From Motacilla alba alba (taxonomy: Eukaryota > Chordata > Aves > Passeriformes > Motacillidae), in assembly GCF_015832195.1 (NCBI RefSeq), contig NC_052019.1:50533016-50597015 (forward strand): a stretch of 64,000 nt of DNA, written 5' to 3'. The position numbers and the translations under genes are program-made. The notes under the pieces are model-generated. The model made no database searches. It had not been told where the DNA came from and saw nothing but the letters and a program-made list of their open reading frames with translations. Below, piece after piece: positions 12,093-26,190 of the stretch (positions are counted from its first letter, which is position 1; the number at the start of each line of letters is the position of its first letter).

Positions 12093-15000
12093 TATGCCTT
12101 TATGTCTGATTCTGGAATTATTGTGTCCTCTCAAGGGCTGGAGCTGCACTCCATTAAAACAAACAAACAGAAAAATAGCACCCAGCATCACTGTTCACTG
12201 AGCGTGTAATAGAATTAACTGAAAAGTAATTTGAAAGTGTGAAAAATGTGCATCCTGGAAAAGCAGCTTGTGTTTGTTTAATACAGGGTCAGGCATGTGT
12301 CAGAAAGTACATAACAACCTGGTCAATGAAAGTTCTCTGTGAAAATCAATTGCAACATTGCTTTGACCAAGAGCTTCAGTTATTCAGGAAAGGAATGATC
12401 TATAAATATGGACTAAAGATGCTGCTGGTATTCAAAGCTTGCCCATGCTGGCAATACAGACAGGAAAAGAGCCTGAGTTTAAAGACAACATTCCAGCTTC
12501 CTTAAGTGTTCAGGGCATTTAACAGCAAATCACTGTTGCACTCCTGGATCATGCATGTGCTGGGAAATGACTCCCTTCTGTGCAGGCTGTTTCTGCAAAG
12601 GCACGTCTTTCCTGTTTCACAGAATTCATTGTCTTGGGGCATCGGTCTCTCCATGAGAGCAGAGCTGAGCATTTCATCCTCTTAAACCAGCAGATTTTTT
12701 GGGATTAATTTTCACTTTGCCATTTTAGATATATCAGAAAGCAACAAAGTAGTGACACCTAATGTATGTATCTTGGTGGAGCTGGAAAGATACAATAAAT
12801 TTTCTGAGGTATTTGCCTGGGAAAGTGCTAAAACACATATTCTATTTATTCACACATTTCTGATTTATTCTAGGCAAATCCTATGAGGAGCCTTAGAAGT
12901 CACTAATATGTTTTGATACAGCTTTCCTGCTCAATTTAAAAATTTTCCTGTTGTGGAGGGAGGGAGAAAGAAAGGATTTTGGGTAGCTTTACCTTCAGCT
13001 GTGAAAAATGCAACCAAATATAAAGTTTTAATGTGAATTTTCTGTAACAGAGCTGATGCCACTGAGCAGATAAAACTAAACGGGGCAAAATTCCTGTTAA
13101 AACAATGAATGAGATCTGAGCCTGTGTAACCAGAAGTAGAGTTAAACCCACCGGAACATACATCTGATAAAGACTAAACAATAGCTGCAGGATTTGACCT
13201 AATTTTTATATCAGATAATAAAGGGGTGGCTAAGACAAATTGCTTTGAGCCCCTGTGCATAGAGAAAACTCACTTTTCATTTGCACCACTCTGGTGTTGC
13301 TGTAGCTTCACTGAGTTCAAGATGTTAACCCATGCTCTCCTTGAGAAAATATAGTAGAAAATTCAAGCCTTAAATCTGCTCCCAGGTTTTGGATTTGTTG
13401 AACATCTATGAGAAAATAGAAGCTTTTTTCTGTAATTTCTATTACCTGATCTTTTTTTTTTTGTGTAATGGATGTGAATAGTTTATTCTTTTCTTTTATT
13501 CACTACCTTAAAACCAGAATTAAAAAAAAAAAAAGAAACAAGAAAAAAGATTTTTAAATGCCCTGATGTAGTAAGGAACTGTGCTTGTTAATCTTTTTTT
13601 ATAATTTTGTACTAGTTTCCCACGTACTTATCTGAAAGCCTTTATTCTCCCAGATATTTTTTTCAAAGGCATGCAGTTAATATATGCATGTCAGATACTG
13701 TATACTGATAAGATAAACGCAGTACAGAAAATTAGATTGGTTCATCTGATGGTTTATCTCCCTTTACAAGGGATTTGCAGTTATGCAAAGGAGCAGATAT
13801 GAAAAAAACCCCACATATTCTTTACTGATAATTGTTTATCTCACCTTGTAGTGCTGGGGCCCGTGCTCCGTGGCACATGGCTGCAGTGCCTTTCTTCCCT
13901 CCCTTCTCATCCCTGATCCAAGCAGAGCTGTGGGACATGCTCTGCAGCCACTAAAGCATCAGAGCCCTTTGCAATAGAAACAAAGTTGGGTGGATGTTGA
14001 GATAAGCAGAAGGGAGCTGGCAAGTTCAACAGCAAAAATGTTAATAAGTAGGTACATCCAGGATATCCAGTATAAAAAAAATACCATAAAAATGTGGTTT
14101 GTGTACTTTGGCAAGTGTGTGTGAGAGTTAGCAGAGATAGGACCTTAATTCCTTCCTTCCTTGTGTGCCATTTAAGTTGCTACTAATCAATATCCGCTGC
14201 TTGGAGTTAATAAAGGGATGACTGAGGCTTGTGGTCTTGAGCTGAGATTACTGAAGAGCAGCAGATTACAGAAAGGGCAGCAGAGAGGTTAACTGTGCAT
14301 TTAGCGTATTCAGTCCTACCTACCTCTCTGCTTGTGCTCCTGAAAAACACTCTTCTGTACCACTTCCCAAGTTAACAGGCATGACCACTCCCAAATTTAA
14401 GAATGCAGTTGCAACAGTAGTAAATAGAAATTACATTGCACTGTATGGAAGAGCCAAGACTCTATAAATTAGGGTGGACCTGATTTTTGCATTGCTTAAA
14501 AAACAAAAGAAAACTCCTGTACTGAATTAACATTAATTTAATCTCTCTGTAGGAGCTTTTAGAATACCCTACCTACACTGTCATGCCTAATAAATTATCG
14601 TCTTTCAGTACTGTCTGATTAGGGCTTTAATGTTGATAGATCCAGCCAGGAAGTTAATAAATTTTTGCTTGTATTTTAGTAGTCACCAGATAGCTGTGTG
14701 AGTTATGTTAGTCAGAAGAGCAACAATAAAACACCACTTACATAAAGAGTTTTCAGTTTTAATGTTTCGGTGTCTGTAAATTCAATTCTACATGTGAATT
14801 GTAATGTATTCCTTCTATTGTCTGTCTTTAGTACCTTTAGCACAAATGTCATGTAAAAAGTCACCTGTTGAGGTTACATCATTTAAACATTACATTTAGA
14901 TTTATTTGAAAAACAAGAACTGAGAAGTTCATATTCAATCACCAAATAAAATAATGAATAGAGTTAAGTTTATAAATTGGTTTTCAGGTTAAGTTTACAA

Positions 15001-18000
15001 CAAAATATTGAGCTATCAAGTAAAATAGAAAACAAGGAGAACAGTGTGATCAATGTACACCTGGGAACCCATCTGCTCAGTGAATTCTTGACAAAGTTTG
15101 TTTACTTGTATTTTTTACAGTTGTTTCAATACTGAATGTGTTGAGTGGGTCATTCTTCATTACAAGCATAGCCCACAAGGAAGCTGGGTTGCAAAAGATG
15201 GTTTAGTCTTACGAGCACCTGGCTGAATTAGCTTGGAGGTAAAGAGGGGAGGGGAAAGAAATGGTTTTCTTGCAGATCTGTAAGCAGTGAGTCTCTAGAG
15301 TCATTGGGGTATAGTGTTATCCCCAGCTGGCTGAAGATGCCATTGACAGAATGAGAGCTGGCCAGTCTGCACCTCCCATTTGTTCAGGCTGAAAACACAA
15401 AGGAAATAAAAGAGGAGAGAAGGTCCTGGGCTCATGCAGAGTATCTTGCAGATGGTAGCCTGGCAAGCGAAGGGTGTTCCTCACCTCATTCTGTAGCTCA
15501 GGTCAGTAGATAGAGCAGCCTGTATCCCCAAAACAAGGTGTGCACTTCCAAGAAGCTGCTGCAGTCCCCCTCAGCATTTCTTCTGTGAAAACTCATGCTG
15601 CTTCCTGGCTATGTGGGCCACCAGAGGGCTACAGACAAGCTCAGCCCAAGCCACGAGCTGCCAGGCATCTTTGGAAAGGTGGAAGTTCCACCATCTGTGA
15701 TGTTCCTCTCCAGACTGAAAAGGCGGCTGTGTCAGCCTCATGGTACTGCAAATTTTGTCTTTAGAACTGGCCAGAAGTGAAACAGCCCCTCCAGAAAAGG
15801 AAAGAGTAGCACAGAGTTGTGTATTGAGGATTAAGACAGAGTTTTGAGGTGTTGACTTATTTCCTTAGTCTTCAGCTCCAGCTGCTGAAGCGTGGGCCAG
15901 CTGAGAGCATGGCCTGGGCCAGCTGCAATCCCGTTCCATGAGCAGCAGTGCTCTGGAGGGCAGGAGGCTTTGATCAACACCCAGTGTGCAGCTGGTACAG
16001 CAGGGGACTCTGCAGGGCAAGACACCACACTTAGAAAATCCATTGATAGAGGTTGCAGAGGGATCCCCTGGGTTACAGACTGATAACGCTCCTGTGAATG
16101 TCTCACTGGAAATCTGGTTTGATCTAATTAATAACAGAGCTGGAACCCCACAAGAACAAAATGGAAAAAGAAGAGGTCTTGTACCTAACCTTTTCATTGC
16201 TTACCCAGCAGTGGGATTGATCCCCTTGCAAAGGTCACAGACTCAGCTGTGAGCACTAAAGCAAGGCCAAACTATGCCTGACAGGGCAGGGTTCCTTATA
16301 TTTAAATTTGTAATTCAGTATTTACTAGCTTTTTTTTGAAGCATAAAGGTGTCTCTCAACTCTGTCCACATTGTGGAAAGTGATGGAAGAGGAAGAGACC
16401 AGTTTTACAATATTAGTTATGTTTCTGGAACTAAGAATCAGTCATCCAAGTTTGGGAATAAATGCACTGAGATGTGTTTTCACAAGCATGTGGATTATTT
16501 TTCCCTTTATAGAACATCAGTGGCATTTTACCAGTCTGTTCCCACAATTACTCTTCTATTTGGGTGTTCTTATTAGGCCAGGTAAAATTAAAAAAGAATT
16601 GAACCTTGCCTCTTGAGAACACTCTCAGGGGAAGAAGTGGTTGAAATCTTGAAAATCTTGGTTGTATATCACATATTGGTGCTCTAATAACAGCTAAAAT
16701 TTTACCAAGCCAAATTCACTTTTTCTCTAGTGTTTTTTATTGGATTTTTTGCTTTTGATGTGTTTGCTTTTATGTGGATTTCTGTAAATACTTACCTGTA
16801 TAAAGCAAGCTATCTTCTGTACAGAAATGCATACTTTTTTTGGAGGTCTTTTCACATTCTTAAATCCTTGGTTCTCTGAAAACACACACTGAACATATTT
16901 CTTTCAATGGCCATATTTAATACAACAGTTGTCTAGAAAAAAATAAGTGTCTTTTTGTGCTCTTAAATCTTGCTCATATCTTAGATTGTTTGTTCCGATC
17001 CTGTTCAGTAAACAGGAGGAAAGTTGACGTTGGAGTTACTAGAAGAAGAGAGTCTAAAAGGTCTGCCAAGGGCAGAAATCCATCTTTTCCTGACAGTAAT
17101 GCTGCCTTGTTCTGTTTGTCTGGTTTGCATCTAATTCCTGGCTGACAAGTGTCCGTTTTTCATGCTCATTCATTAGTCACCCTTGCATTAGCACCACATT
17201 GAAGCGCCTGGTCTGCCTCTTATCACATTTCTCAGAAATGATGAAAGATATCCTTATAGTTTTACCCACCCACACATCATGGTAAAAAAGCCAGAACAAC
17301 AAAGAGGTAAAATATATTTGATTAAAAAAAAATAATAGGGTTGTTCTTCGTTCTTTCTTAGAAGCTGACAGGTAGAAAAAGAAGGGGGAAATGACTTCCT
17401 GTATAATCCATTACCTTTTGCAGGCAAAAAAATGCAACTTCTGAGTGTTTTGTAAGATAAAAATGTGTTAAACATATAATGAAGTAATTTAGCAGTGCAT
17501 CAAAAATTAGATCTAATGCCCCTTTGTCCAAAAACATAGCAATTCAGAAGTTAGCAACGTGGTGTACACTGAGAGTCTGATTTCCCATTACTTTATTTCA
17601 GTTTTATGCTTATGAAAATTCTCTTGTTTCCATGCAGCTCTTATGCAGCCTTATGTCCTTACCAGAGACAGTTGTGCAGAGTATTTCAGGAGTCTTGGAG
17701 GGAAGTCTTGCCATAAGTATGCTGTAAACCTGCTGCGATATATGCCACAAGAGCCCCCTCTGAATTCACTAGGACTGTGCTTTAGTAAAGAAAATAGTCT
17801 GGCTCAAGGTGGCAGACCAGAATTTTAATTGCTGCCTTTGATTTCTTTTATGAAGACAGCCTTGAAGGGAAGGTAGAGGTGGGGTAAAGCACCTGGTGGG
17901 GGGGGCAAGTGCAGACTGTTACCTGAGCCTGGCAGTGACATCCCTCTAGTCAGAGAGCTGGTGAAAGACAGGATGGACCCTTCAGCGCCACTGTCCACTC

Positions 18001-21000
18001 CAGCTCGTTCCACTGTGGGGAATATTACCTGCAGAAGGGGAGGAAGGGTATTGCTAACACCAGCAATGTAGGGTTATTCTACATTACCAAACTAATAATG
18101 GAAAGAAAGTACAGCTGCCTTTCTCTCTTGACCCCCTATGGAAGGTAAGGGTAGGGAAGGTGCTCTCTCAGCATCTCAGTAACAGGGCTGCTGCCCACCT
18201 GAGACTTTAATAATGCACACTGCCTCTTCGCAGACAGAGAGGTCCTGATCCAGAATGGATCAAATGTTTTATTGATTTGCTTTTCCAGGTATATTTTTTG
18301 AAGACTGTTAAAGCTTCTTTGGGATGTATTTTATTAGTCTCTTACCATTCTCTGGGAAAATGAATCCCTTCTGTCCCCACTCACAAGCAATTGTAACTTA
18401 TATGACACTCTGAGAAATTGAAAAGTGTTATTGAAAATACTCTGCTTGGGAAAGATCCAAAGTCCCTCACTACATTAGCAAGCTCACCCACTCCCAGCTG
18501 ACAGTGTGAGGTTTCTGTGATGACTATAATTGTTAAATGGCAAAGGAAGCTGAAGATTGGAGAATTAGAAGGATGTCATTGTCACCCACATAAATCTTAG
18601 CAAGGGGCATAGAGAAAAAGTAATTTCCAAACTCAGTGCTGTCCAAGCAGGGTGTTTCAAGATAGTTACATCAGATGAGGAAGATGTTTGTCCAGGCCCT
18701 TTGCTTCATCATCAGTTAAAAAGCCATCTCGTGTGTGTCACAACCAGCCAACCTTATGCTTGCTTAGGTCAACTAACCATAAGTGCCCTGCACTGTTGCC
18801 ATCCCGAGCCATTTGTAGGTGACATGGTTGCTGTGGGAGGTGGTGGGATAAAGCTGTGAACACGTGGGAGGCAGCCAACACGATATAAGAGCTCCTAGTC
18901 TTGTAAATACACAATTATGTATCTTCACCCCTGCCAAATTGGTATCATTTACTCAATAGTATCTAATGGCTCCTTTGAGAACATTACTGCCTATTATGTC
19001 AAAGGCTCTACTTAGTGTATTTTTAGTTTGTGGATCATTGAAATGCTTGAACCCAACAGTGCCATTAGAGCATCCTCCTACAGCAAGGCCCTGTGGGTAG
19101 GGCAGCCAGCAGAGCAGGGGACCCAGAGAGTTCATCTCATCTGTAGCAGCACCACTGCAGTTGTTCCGGGGGAAAAGGGGCTGTTCATACCCAGCAATTC
19201 CAGATGTTGGTGACAAATATATTAAAGGGGGACTTTTTTACTGTTATTACACATTTCTAGATTAATGCTATTTATTTTGCATGCACTAAAACTTGGGGAT
19301 TTTTCTAAAGGCAAGTGCTTTATGGAAGAGGTGATTATTTTGCATGTGAGGCAATGTAGAGCTAGGGCTCTGTTAGATATTTCAGGAAGGTAGGTAGGAC
19401 AGTAAATCAACATGTCAAGAAAATATTCAGATTATTATCTAATCTGCCTCTACTGTCTTCAGCCTGAACACCTGACAGCTACTGTTAATATGCTATTTAA
19501 TACTGTGCTTAAATGCTTCTATTACTATTACAGTAACTTTCTCATTTTCCCTCAACCATGATATTAGAGCACAATAATTGCCTTGTGCACGTGTGTTTAC
19601 CTGCTAAATGCACTAAGGTGTACCTGATGCAGAGGTAATCCTTTTCTTCTGAAGATATCTGTGGAACTAGCAATAATATGATCTTATGGGTACCACTAGC
19701 AATATAGCCCCAGCTGTTTGCTAATTTGAAGCAAACTGCATTATCCTGGCATTATGTGTGCCCAGGATACTTATTAAGCCCACAGGATGGGTGAGGAGCC
19801 TGGGCCCTAAGAAGAATGTAACTTCCCAAGAAACCTCCTGAAAGAGCTGCTCATTTCCATGTTTAACCTGTAGAACTGCAGCAAGCCAAAACTCAGCATT
19901 TTGTCCTTGGAATGACTCCCACCCATGGCCCCCTGGAGGGTTTCATATTTACTCAAATGGAACCATAGAACTCAAATGTCCCCTGGGTGGCCTGTCAGAG
20001 AGGGTGGGATGAAGCTGCTGGTACTGGCAATGCACGGGGAACTCTGTAGAGACATCAGAGACTTGCTGTGGGTGCTGTACCATGAATGAGCTTCACTGGC
20101 TTGGAATAACTCCAGTGTGACAGGGATGCTGACAGGCAGAGCCTGGCAAAACTTGGCATGTCCTCCTAAAAAACGTTCATGTCCAGATTTTTGCTCCTCC
20201 TCTTTGCCCTAAGTTATCCAGTGTTGTAGGGTGAAGCCCCCTTCAGCAAGAGCTGAGGTTGGATAGATGGGGTTTGTAGTGAGGTGTAGCTGTGACATGG
20301 GCATGAGCTTCCTTTTGACATAAGGTAATCCCAACCAAGCAGAGAGCTGGAGGCAGCAACTTCTTATATTGCTGCAGTAGGGCACCAAAGCTTATCTTTT
20401 GGTGCCTTAAACTGTGGCCATAAATCTTGTCCTATCAGAGGGGCTCTCAATATCCCTGCCCTGTGTGCCAGAGGGGACAAGAATGCTTCTGGGGGAAAAG
20501 CCAGGAGGTGTGGGGCTGCTTTTCTCGTGCCTGTGGTGCAGAAAAAGGACTGAGATGCCTCAGTTTCACTGGGGAAATGCCTGGATGTCAGAAGTTTGCC
20601 ACTATATCAAGTTAAAATGTGCATCTCCAGCTCTGACAGAGCTTTTTCATGGTACCATTGAACTGATGTTGAATTCCAGATAGTTACAGTCATGTTTTCC
20701 CAATATAGGGTAAGAGATAGAGGTCTCATGCTATTTAAAGTTTCAGGGTGTCAGAGGAGCTGATTTTGGTGGCAGCCACCCATCTCCTTTTCCATCTCTG
20801 CATTTGCCAGCCCCAGGTTTTGCCTTTTGGTAGCACTGATGAAGTTCCTTGTGGGTCAGCTCTTACTCAGGTCTTGGAGGTAATATAGGAAAAAAAAATA
20901 ACTCTTTGCATGGTTTATTTGTAAACCAGTTCAATTCAGTGATCTGTTTTCCAGCCCAGTCATAGATTATGGCTTCAAAATATGAAATATTTGGCTATTA

Positions 21001-21513
21001 AATTGTTCCCATATTGTGTCTTGTTGCCAATAGGACACAAGTATTTGTGCAACCTCACTGTGAGCTGATGTACGGAAATGGTTTGACTTCAGAACGAGAA
21101 GTAAAACAAAAATAACTGAGTTGTAAAATTTTGAAGTCAGGCCAGCTCTTTGAAGTGACTTTGAGTATGGCTTCACATCCATTTGCAGAAGGAACTGGCA
21201 GCAGGGAGAAATATCCCCAGTAGCTACTGGGGCTGAATGCTCAGCTCTCCAAAGCCACGTGCTCCCTGGCACAGAGGAGAGGGTGGCAGTCCATGGCAGA
21301 AACATGGGGATAGTGATAAGGAGGGAACTTCTTAAGTCCATTTTACCATCAGTACAAAGATGTTACAGAAGAGTACACTGCAAGAATACATTGCAGCTGT
21401 CCAGTACAATGAACTGCTCTATCTTTGGAGGTACATTCAATGCTCTGTCAGTCTGCCACATTTCTGTGGTGCTGTGGAGGGATCCAAACATGGTTCAACT
21501 CCTTGAAGTGACT

Positions 21514-21561
21514 TTTTATTATTATCATTATTATTACTACAGTATTGTTAATAATAATAAG
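21514..21561 (+). repeat. ATT/AAT trinucleotide simple repeat with inverted halves
   Basis: A run of tta/att units is followed after a short gap by taa/ata units, so the two halves are complementary and could fold back. It is an ordinary AT-rich microsatellite. Confidence 0.75.
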
Positions 21562-21918
21562 AACTTAGTGCTACAGGGATAATGATAAGGTGTAGATAAA
21601 TTAGCCAAAGCTGTAAAGTTAATGCTTATGAGCTAAAAGTACATTAAATCACAGCATGAGCACTTTCATCTATGAGTTTAAGGCAACTCAGTTTATATGC
21701 TGTAGTTTTACAGATTTATTTCGTTTTCCATAACTTTAGTACTTCACTGGTACAGTTTACCAAACAAAAATTATCTGAAGAAGGGACTTGTTTCACTTTT
21801 TGTTCTGTGTCTGGACATGACCTTCCACAGGAAGCCTTGGTTGCTCACTGGGTTCACATGCTGTACCACAATATAAGTATTAAACCCACTATGAAATCTT
21901 TGCTTAATGTTGGAATGA

Positions 21919-22224
<306 letters not shown>

Positions 22225-25200
22225 TGATGGGGGGCTAATGGTGCAGTGACTTACAGCAGGGCATGATGAATGGGTGCTAATGGAAAGCTGACTGACTGCT
22301 GCTCATAGGCAAGATTGATTGGGAATTGATTAATGGCTTTGGGTTGTGGTGCCTTGCTAGGCAGAGCTGCAGGCAGTTTGGTTTCAGTTTTTTCTTCCCT
22401 TTCAAAAAATCACAACTATATCTGGTATCCAGAGGACACGTAGCTGGGGGAACATATAAATACCAGCCTGCTATCTTTTGCTTTGCTTTCAAAGAAAAAA
22501 AAAATTCACTTATTCTGAGGGGTACCTTTCAAACATGTTTTAATTTTTAGTTTGCCAGACTATATTCTGCTCACATGTGTATGCACCAACCTGCGAACTT
22601 GGCACAAGAGCATGTGGTAGAATACAGGCTCCCAGGTAAAGCAGAACGAGGTTTGGGCAAGTAGAGGATGTATTTGCCTAATAAGCCATCTTCAGGGCCT
22701 TAGCTGTTTTTCCTACTGGCTTTTAAGCAAACCCAGAGTGGGTAGCCTGTTCTCCCCCTGCAGGAGCCAGCCTGCCCTTCAGCAGCATTTGTGCCTGACA
22801 ATAGCAGTGAGCAGCAGCTTCCCTAAGTGCAGCAGTGCCTCCAGCTTCAGACTCACAGCTCATGGAAGGGGGGTCCCTGAGTCACAGGGAGGCCTCTGAA
22901 ATCCTAAATCCACGGTGGCTGTTATGAGAAAAATTGATTGCTAATGACGGTAATTCCCCTATCTGAATTCTCTTTGGTTTTCCTCTACCAGGCACAGAAG
23001 AAACTGTTGCCAATTTGCATTAGGATAAGTCAGACTGTCATGGCTAAGTAGCAAAGTGATTGTCACTCAGCGCTCATGGCTGATTTCTCAGGAGATGAAG
23101 CTTAAAGTGTTACCTCCCCATCTAACCCAAGTTTAGATTAAATCAGAATTGCAGAAACATATCCACAAACATCAGAAAGAATAATTAGCACAGAAGTTTT
23201 TTCCCACTTTCTTGTTCTGTAGGCTCTTTTCTTTCCCCATTAAGATCTCCCAAATTGCAAAGAGTGTTTAGGTCTGCCGAGCCAGCTTGCTGACAACTGT
23301 AATATTAATCAGTTGGGTTTCATCAGGAACTTAGCAGCAGGTTTTTATTTTCCTTTCTGATGTTTCTTTGCATCAAATCAACTTCTTGTTGTACCATGAC
23401 AGGAGTTTTTACACTGGGATGTGTTGTTCAGGCAGTGCAGGGTAGTACTGGGGAACTTCATTACCTTTGCTAGAAGCAGAGATCAATGCTGGTGGGTAGG
23501 TTCGTTTTTATGCAGTATTACAAGAAGCTCAGGAATTTCAGCAGCCAGGCCGATTGTTCCCTCAGAAAGGTCTGTTATACCCAGTCGCGTGGCTGAGACC
23601 CAAACTGCATAATTTAACATGATTTGTGGAAAGTGATCTCTGAAAAAATCCTCTGTGAGCTGCTGCCATAACAGTTGTTCTTTTTCCTGCCTTCCAGTAT
23701 CCTGCTCGCTCTGTCAATAGCTCTTCATGACGGTGCATTGAGTGACTCTGAATCTTATTTGTACCATGGTCAGGGCAGACACCAATTAACACTTGGCAGG
23801 CTCAGAAATCTTATACTCCCTATCTGACATTCAAAAGAACCATTCTCAATATGGGTTTTTTTCCTCTTCTGACTTTTGAAGTCAGAAAGAGATCAAACAC
23901 CCAGATTGGACAGCTGCCTAATACAGCCTCTTTTTAGATTCTTTCCAACACTATTAAAAGAACAAAGACCTGAACACTAATGAATATGAATACCTTAATG
24001 TGACACTTTATTACAGCCACTTGCTGAAGCTAGTAAGATAAATTTAAGAAAAAAAAAAGGAGAGATGAAAGATAACTTGGTGGGTTGAAGGATTACATGA
24101 TTATTTTAATTTAAAGATGAATGAGTTCTTTGTTTAAGACTTCATTTATTTGTTTGGAGAAGTTTCTGATACGATGGTACAGGTTGAGGGGCTTGGGAGA
24201 AGGCAGGCAGCAGACTGAGGCTGTTTTCCACTTGTTGAACCACTGCTTTTATTCTGAGCAGGGTAATGCATATGCTGCAGCTGTGAGCAGCATTTCCAAA
24301 TGCTTTGGTGGTGAGCATGTGCTTTAGATTCTTCACACTCTGGAAACTGTGTTTTGTTTAGGATTTTTTCTTACTTAATGGTTTCTGAAGGAGCCGCTGT
24401 ATTTAACACCAAAACAGAAGAGAAGCTTACACTGTGAGACTGTGCAAAAAGCACCTTCAGTGTAATGTGGTGCAGTGCTGGAGTCCAGAGTCCCAACATC
24501 TTTCGCTTGCTTTTTCTCTTTGATTCCATTCTCCCCCTTCATTCTCTGTTGGGTGTTTAGTTTGTTTTTCTTTTTATCCTGGTATTTCAAAGTGGTGAGA
24601 ACAAGCATGCTCAGGGATAAATTCTGTCCTCTTTTCAGTATCTGGGGAATTCAGGCTTATCATTCCCAGCATATTTAATTGCAATTAACTGTGTCAAGCT
24701 CTTATGGATCAATGCTAGAGCAGACCTTAGGAGTACTGAAAAGCTGAACCACACAGCAACATACAGCTTCTCCAGAGGGCAAGAAGGACAAAGACAGAGA
24801 TGGGCAGGCAAAGCTTTTAAAGCAACACTTACCAGTCCCTCAGATCCACTTCTACATGACAGGCATTAAGCAGGCTCAGGTCATGGGCACTATGAAAAAA
24901 AAAGAAAAAGTCAAAATCCAAATACAAACAGATGTGTTAAAATACACCAGCCTCAGGGCCTAAGGTCAAATCAAAGTACATCTCCTTGCTCACTTGGGAC
25001 GATGTAAGGAACCAAGGGTTTCCATGGTCTCTGGGAAAACAGAGATGTAAACAGAGATAACAGAAATATCAGCTTCTCTGCCATCATACACCCCTGCCCA
25101 CCAGCTCCGAGCAGCATGGGTGTCACCTGTGCCATGGCATCCCTCCCCACTCCCAGGTTTATAGCCAAGCTGAACAAACCTACAGCTTCTGAACCACCCA

Positions 25201-25639
25201 GGTAAATGTTAGGGCTGCTCCAATGTTTGGGCTGCTCAGGCAAGCAGCAGAAGGAGCAGCACAGGTGCTGTTACCCTGAGATTTACACAGGTTACACTGA
25301 GGTTTCTGCACATAGCTGAGGGGGGAAGGGGCAAGCTCATGTGTTCCGGCTGTGACGAAAAGAAGAAAAAAATGAGTGGACATAAAAACAAACAGCACCC
25401 TGCCCTAGCTCTATGCTTCTCTGCCTTCTGCTTTCCCCCAGTAGGGAGAAGTAGAGTGAGGTGGTGAGATCAGCAGTCTGACCCGCCAGCCTTACGCTCA
25501 GTGGAAATCAGGCAGTAGCAACTCCCCAGCATGAACAGAAACATCCATTTCAGTTCCACTCTGCTCTCTGTGTGTGATTTTCTAAACCTAACCTGAGAAG
25601 GCAGGAAAGATCCCATTCTGTGACGCTCCAATAGTAATG

Positions 25640-26190
25640 GCTGAGTTGTTAGCAATTAACCCCTTAGCTCATTTAACTTGTTCTTTGAAAGACACTGACA
25701 TCGTATTGCACATGATAAAATATAGTTAGAGACACTGAGTCACATCAAATTAGCTCATTTGGGTAGGTTATAGATCAAAACACAAATGAGATGTAAGATT
25801 GGTTAATATGCCGTAAGCTGCCAGATGAACTTTTGCATTGAAATGTATGATTTGTGGAGCCTTTAACAGGGGGGTAATTGCTTCTTTAATTTTAATTGAG
25901 GTGTTTCACACAGTAATTTAATTGCAGAACAGGGTGTAGTGTACAGTTTGGTGACCCAGTTTGGTTTAAAACTGTATGTGATATTTATCCACTTTCATGG
26001 CTTTAATTAGGAACTAGAGCGAGGGGGAAAGGATCACTGAGTCAAGAGGCAGAAGAGGGTGTTTTGCCGAGTCAAGATGACTGTGACACAAACTTTATTC
26101 AGCTGCTCTTGCCCAGGCAAAGGCTGGTGGAAGCTAGGGACTTCTACAAATAGGCAGCTCCATCTAATTGATTATTAATATGACTGCTGT
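25640..26190. promoter_or_regulatory. Candidate intronic regulatory region rich in TAAT motifs
   Basis: Many TAAT/ATTA homeodomain core motifs fall here, including caattaacc near 25652, gtaattgc near 25873, ttaattttaattgag near 25886, gtaatttaattgc near 25913, ctttaattag near 26001 and taattgattattaata near 26166. The sequence is not a simple repeat. This motif density is compatible with a homeodomain-bound enhancer, but AT-rich introns produce such motifs by chance, so the call is only a candidate. Confidence 0.2.

Noticed and set aside
13451..13532. A T run and an A run that could be an inverted pair or a retroposed tail
   Set aside because: Simple homopolymers with no gene body or target-site duplication between or beside them.
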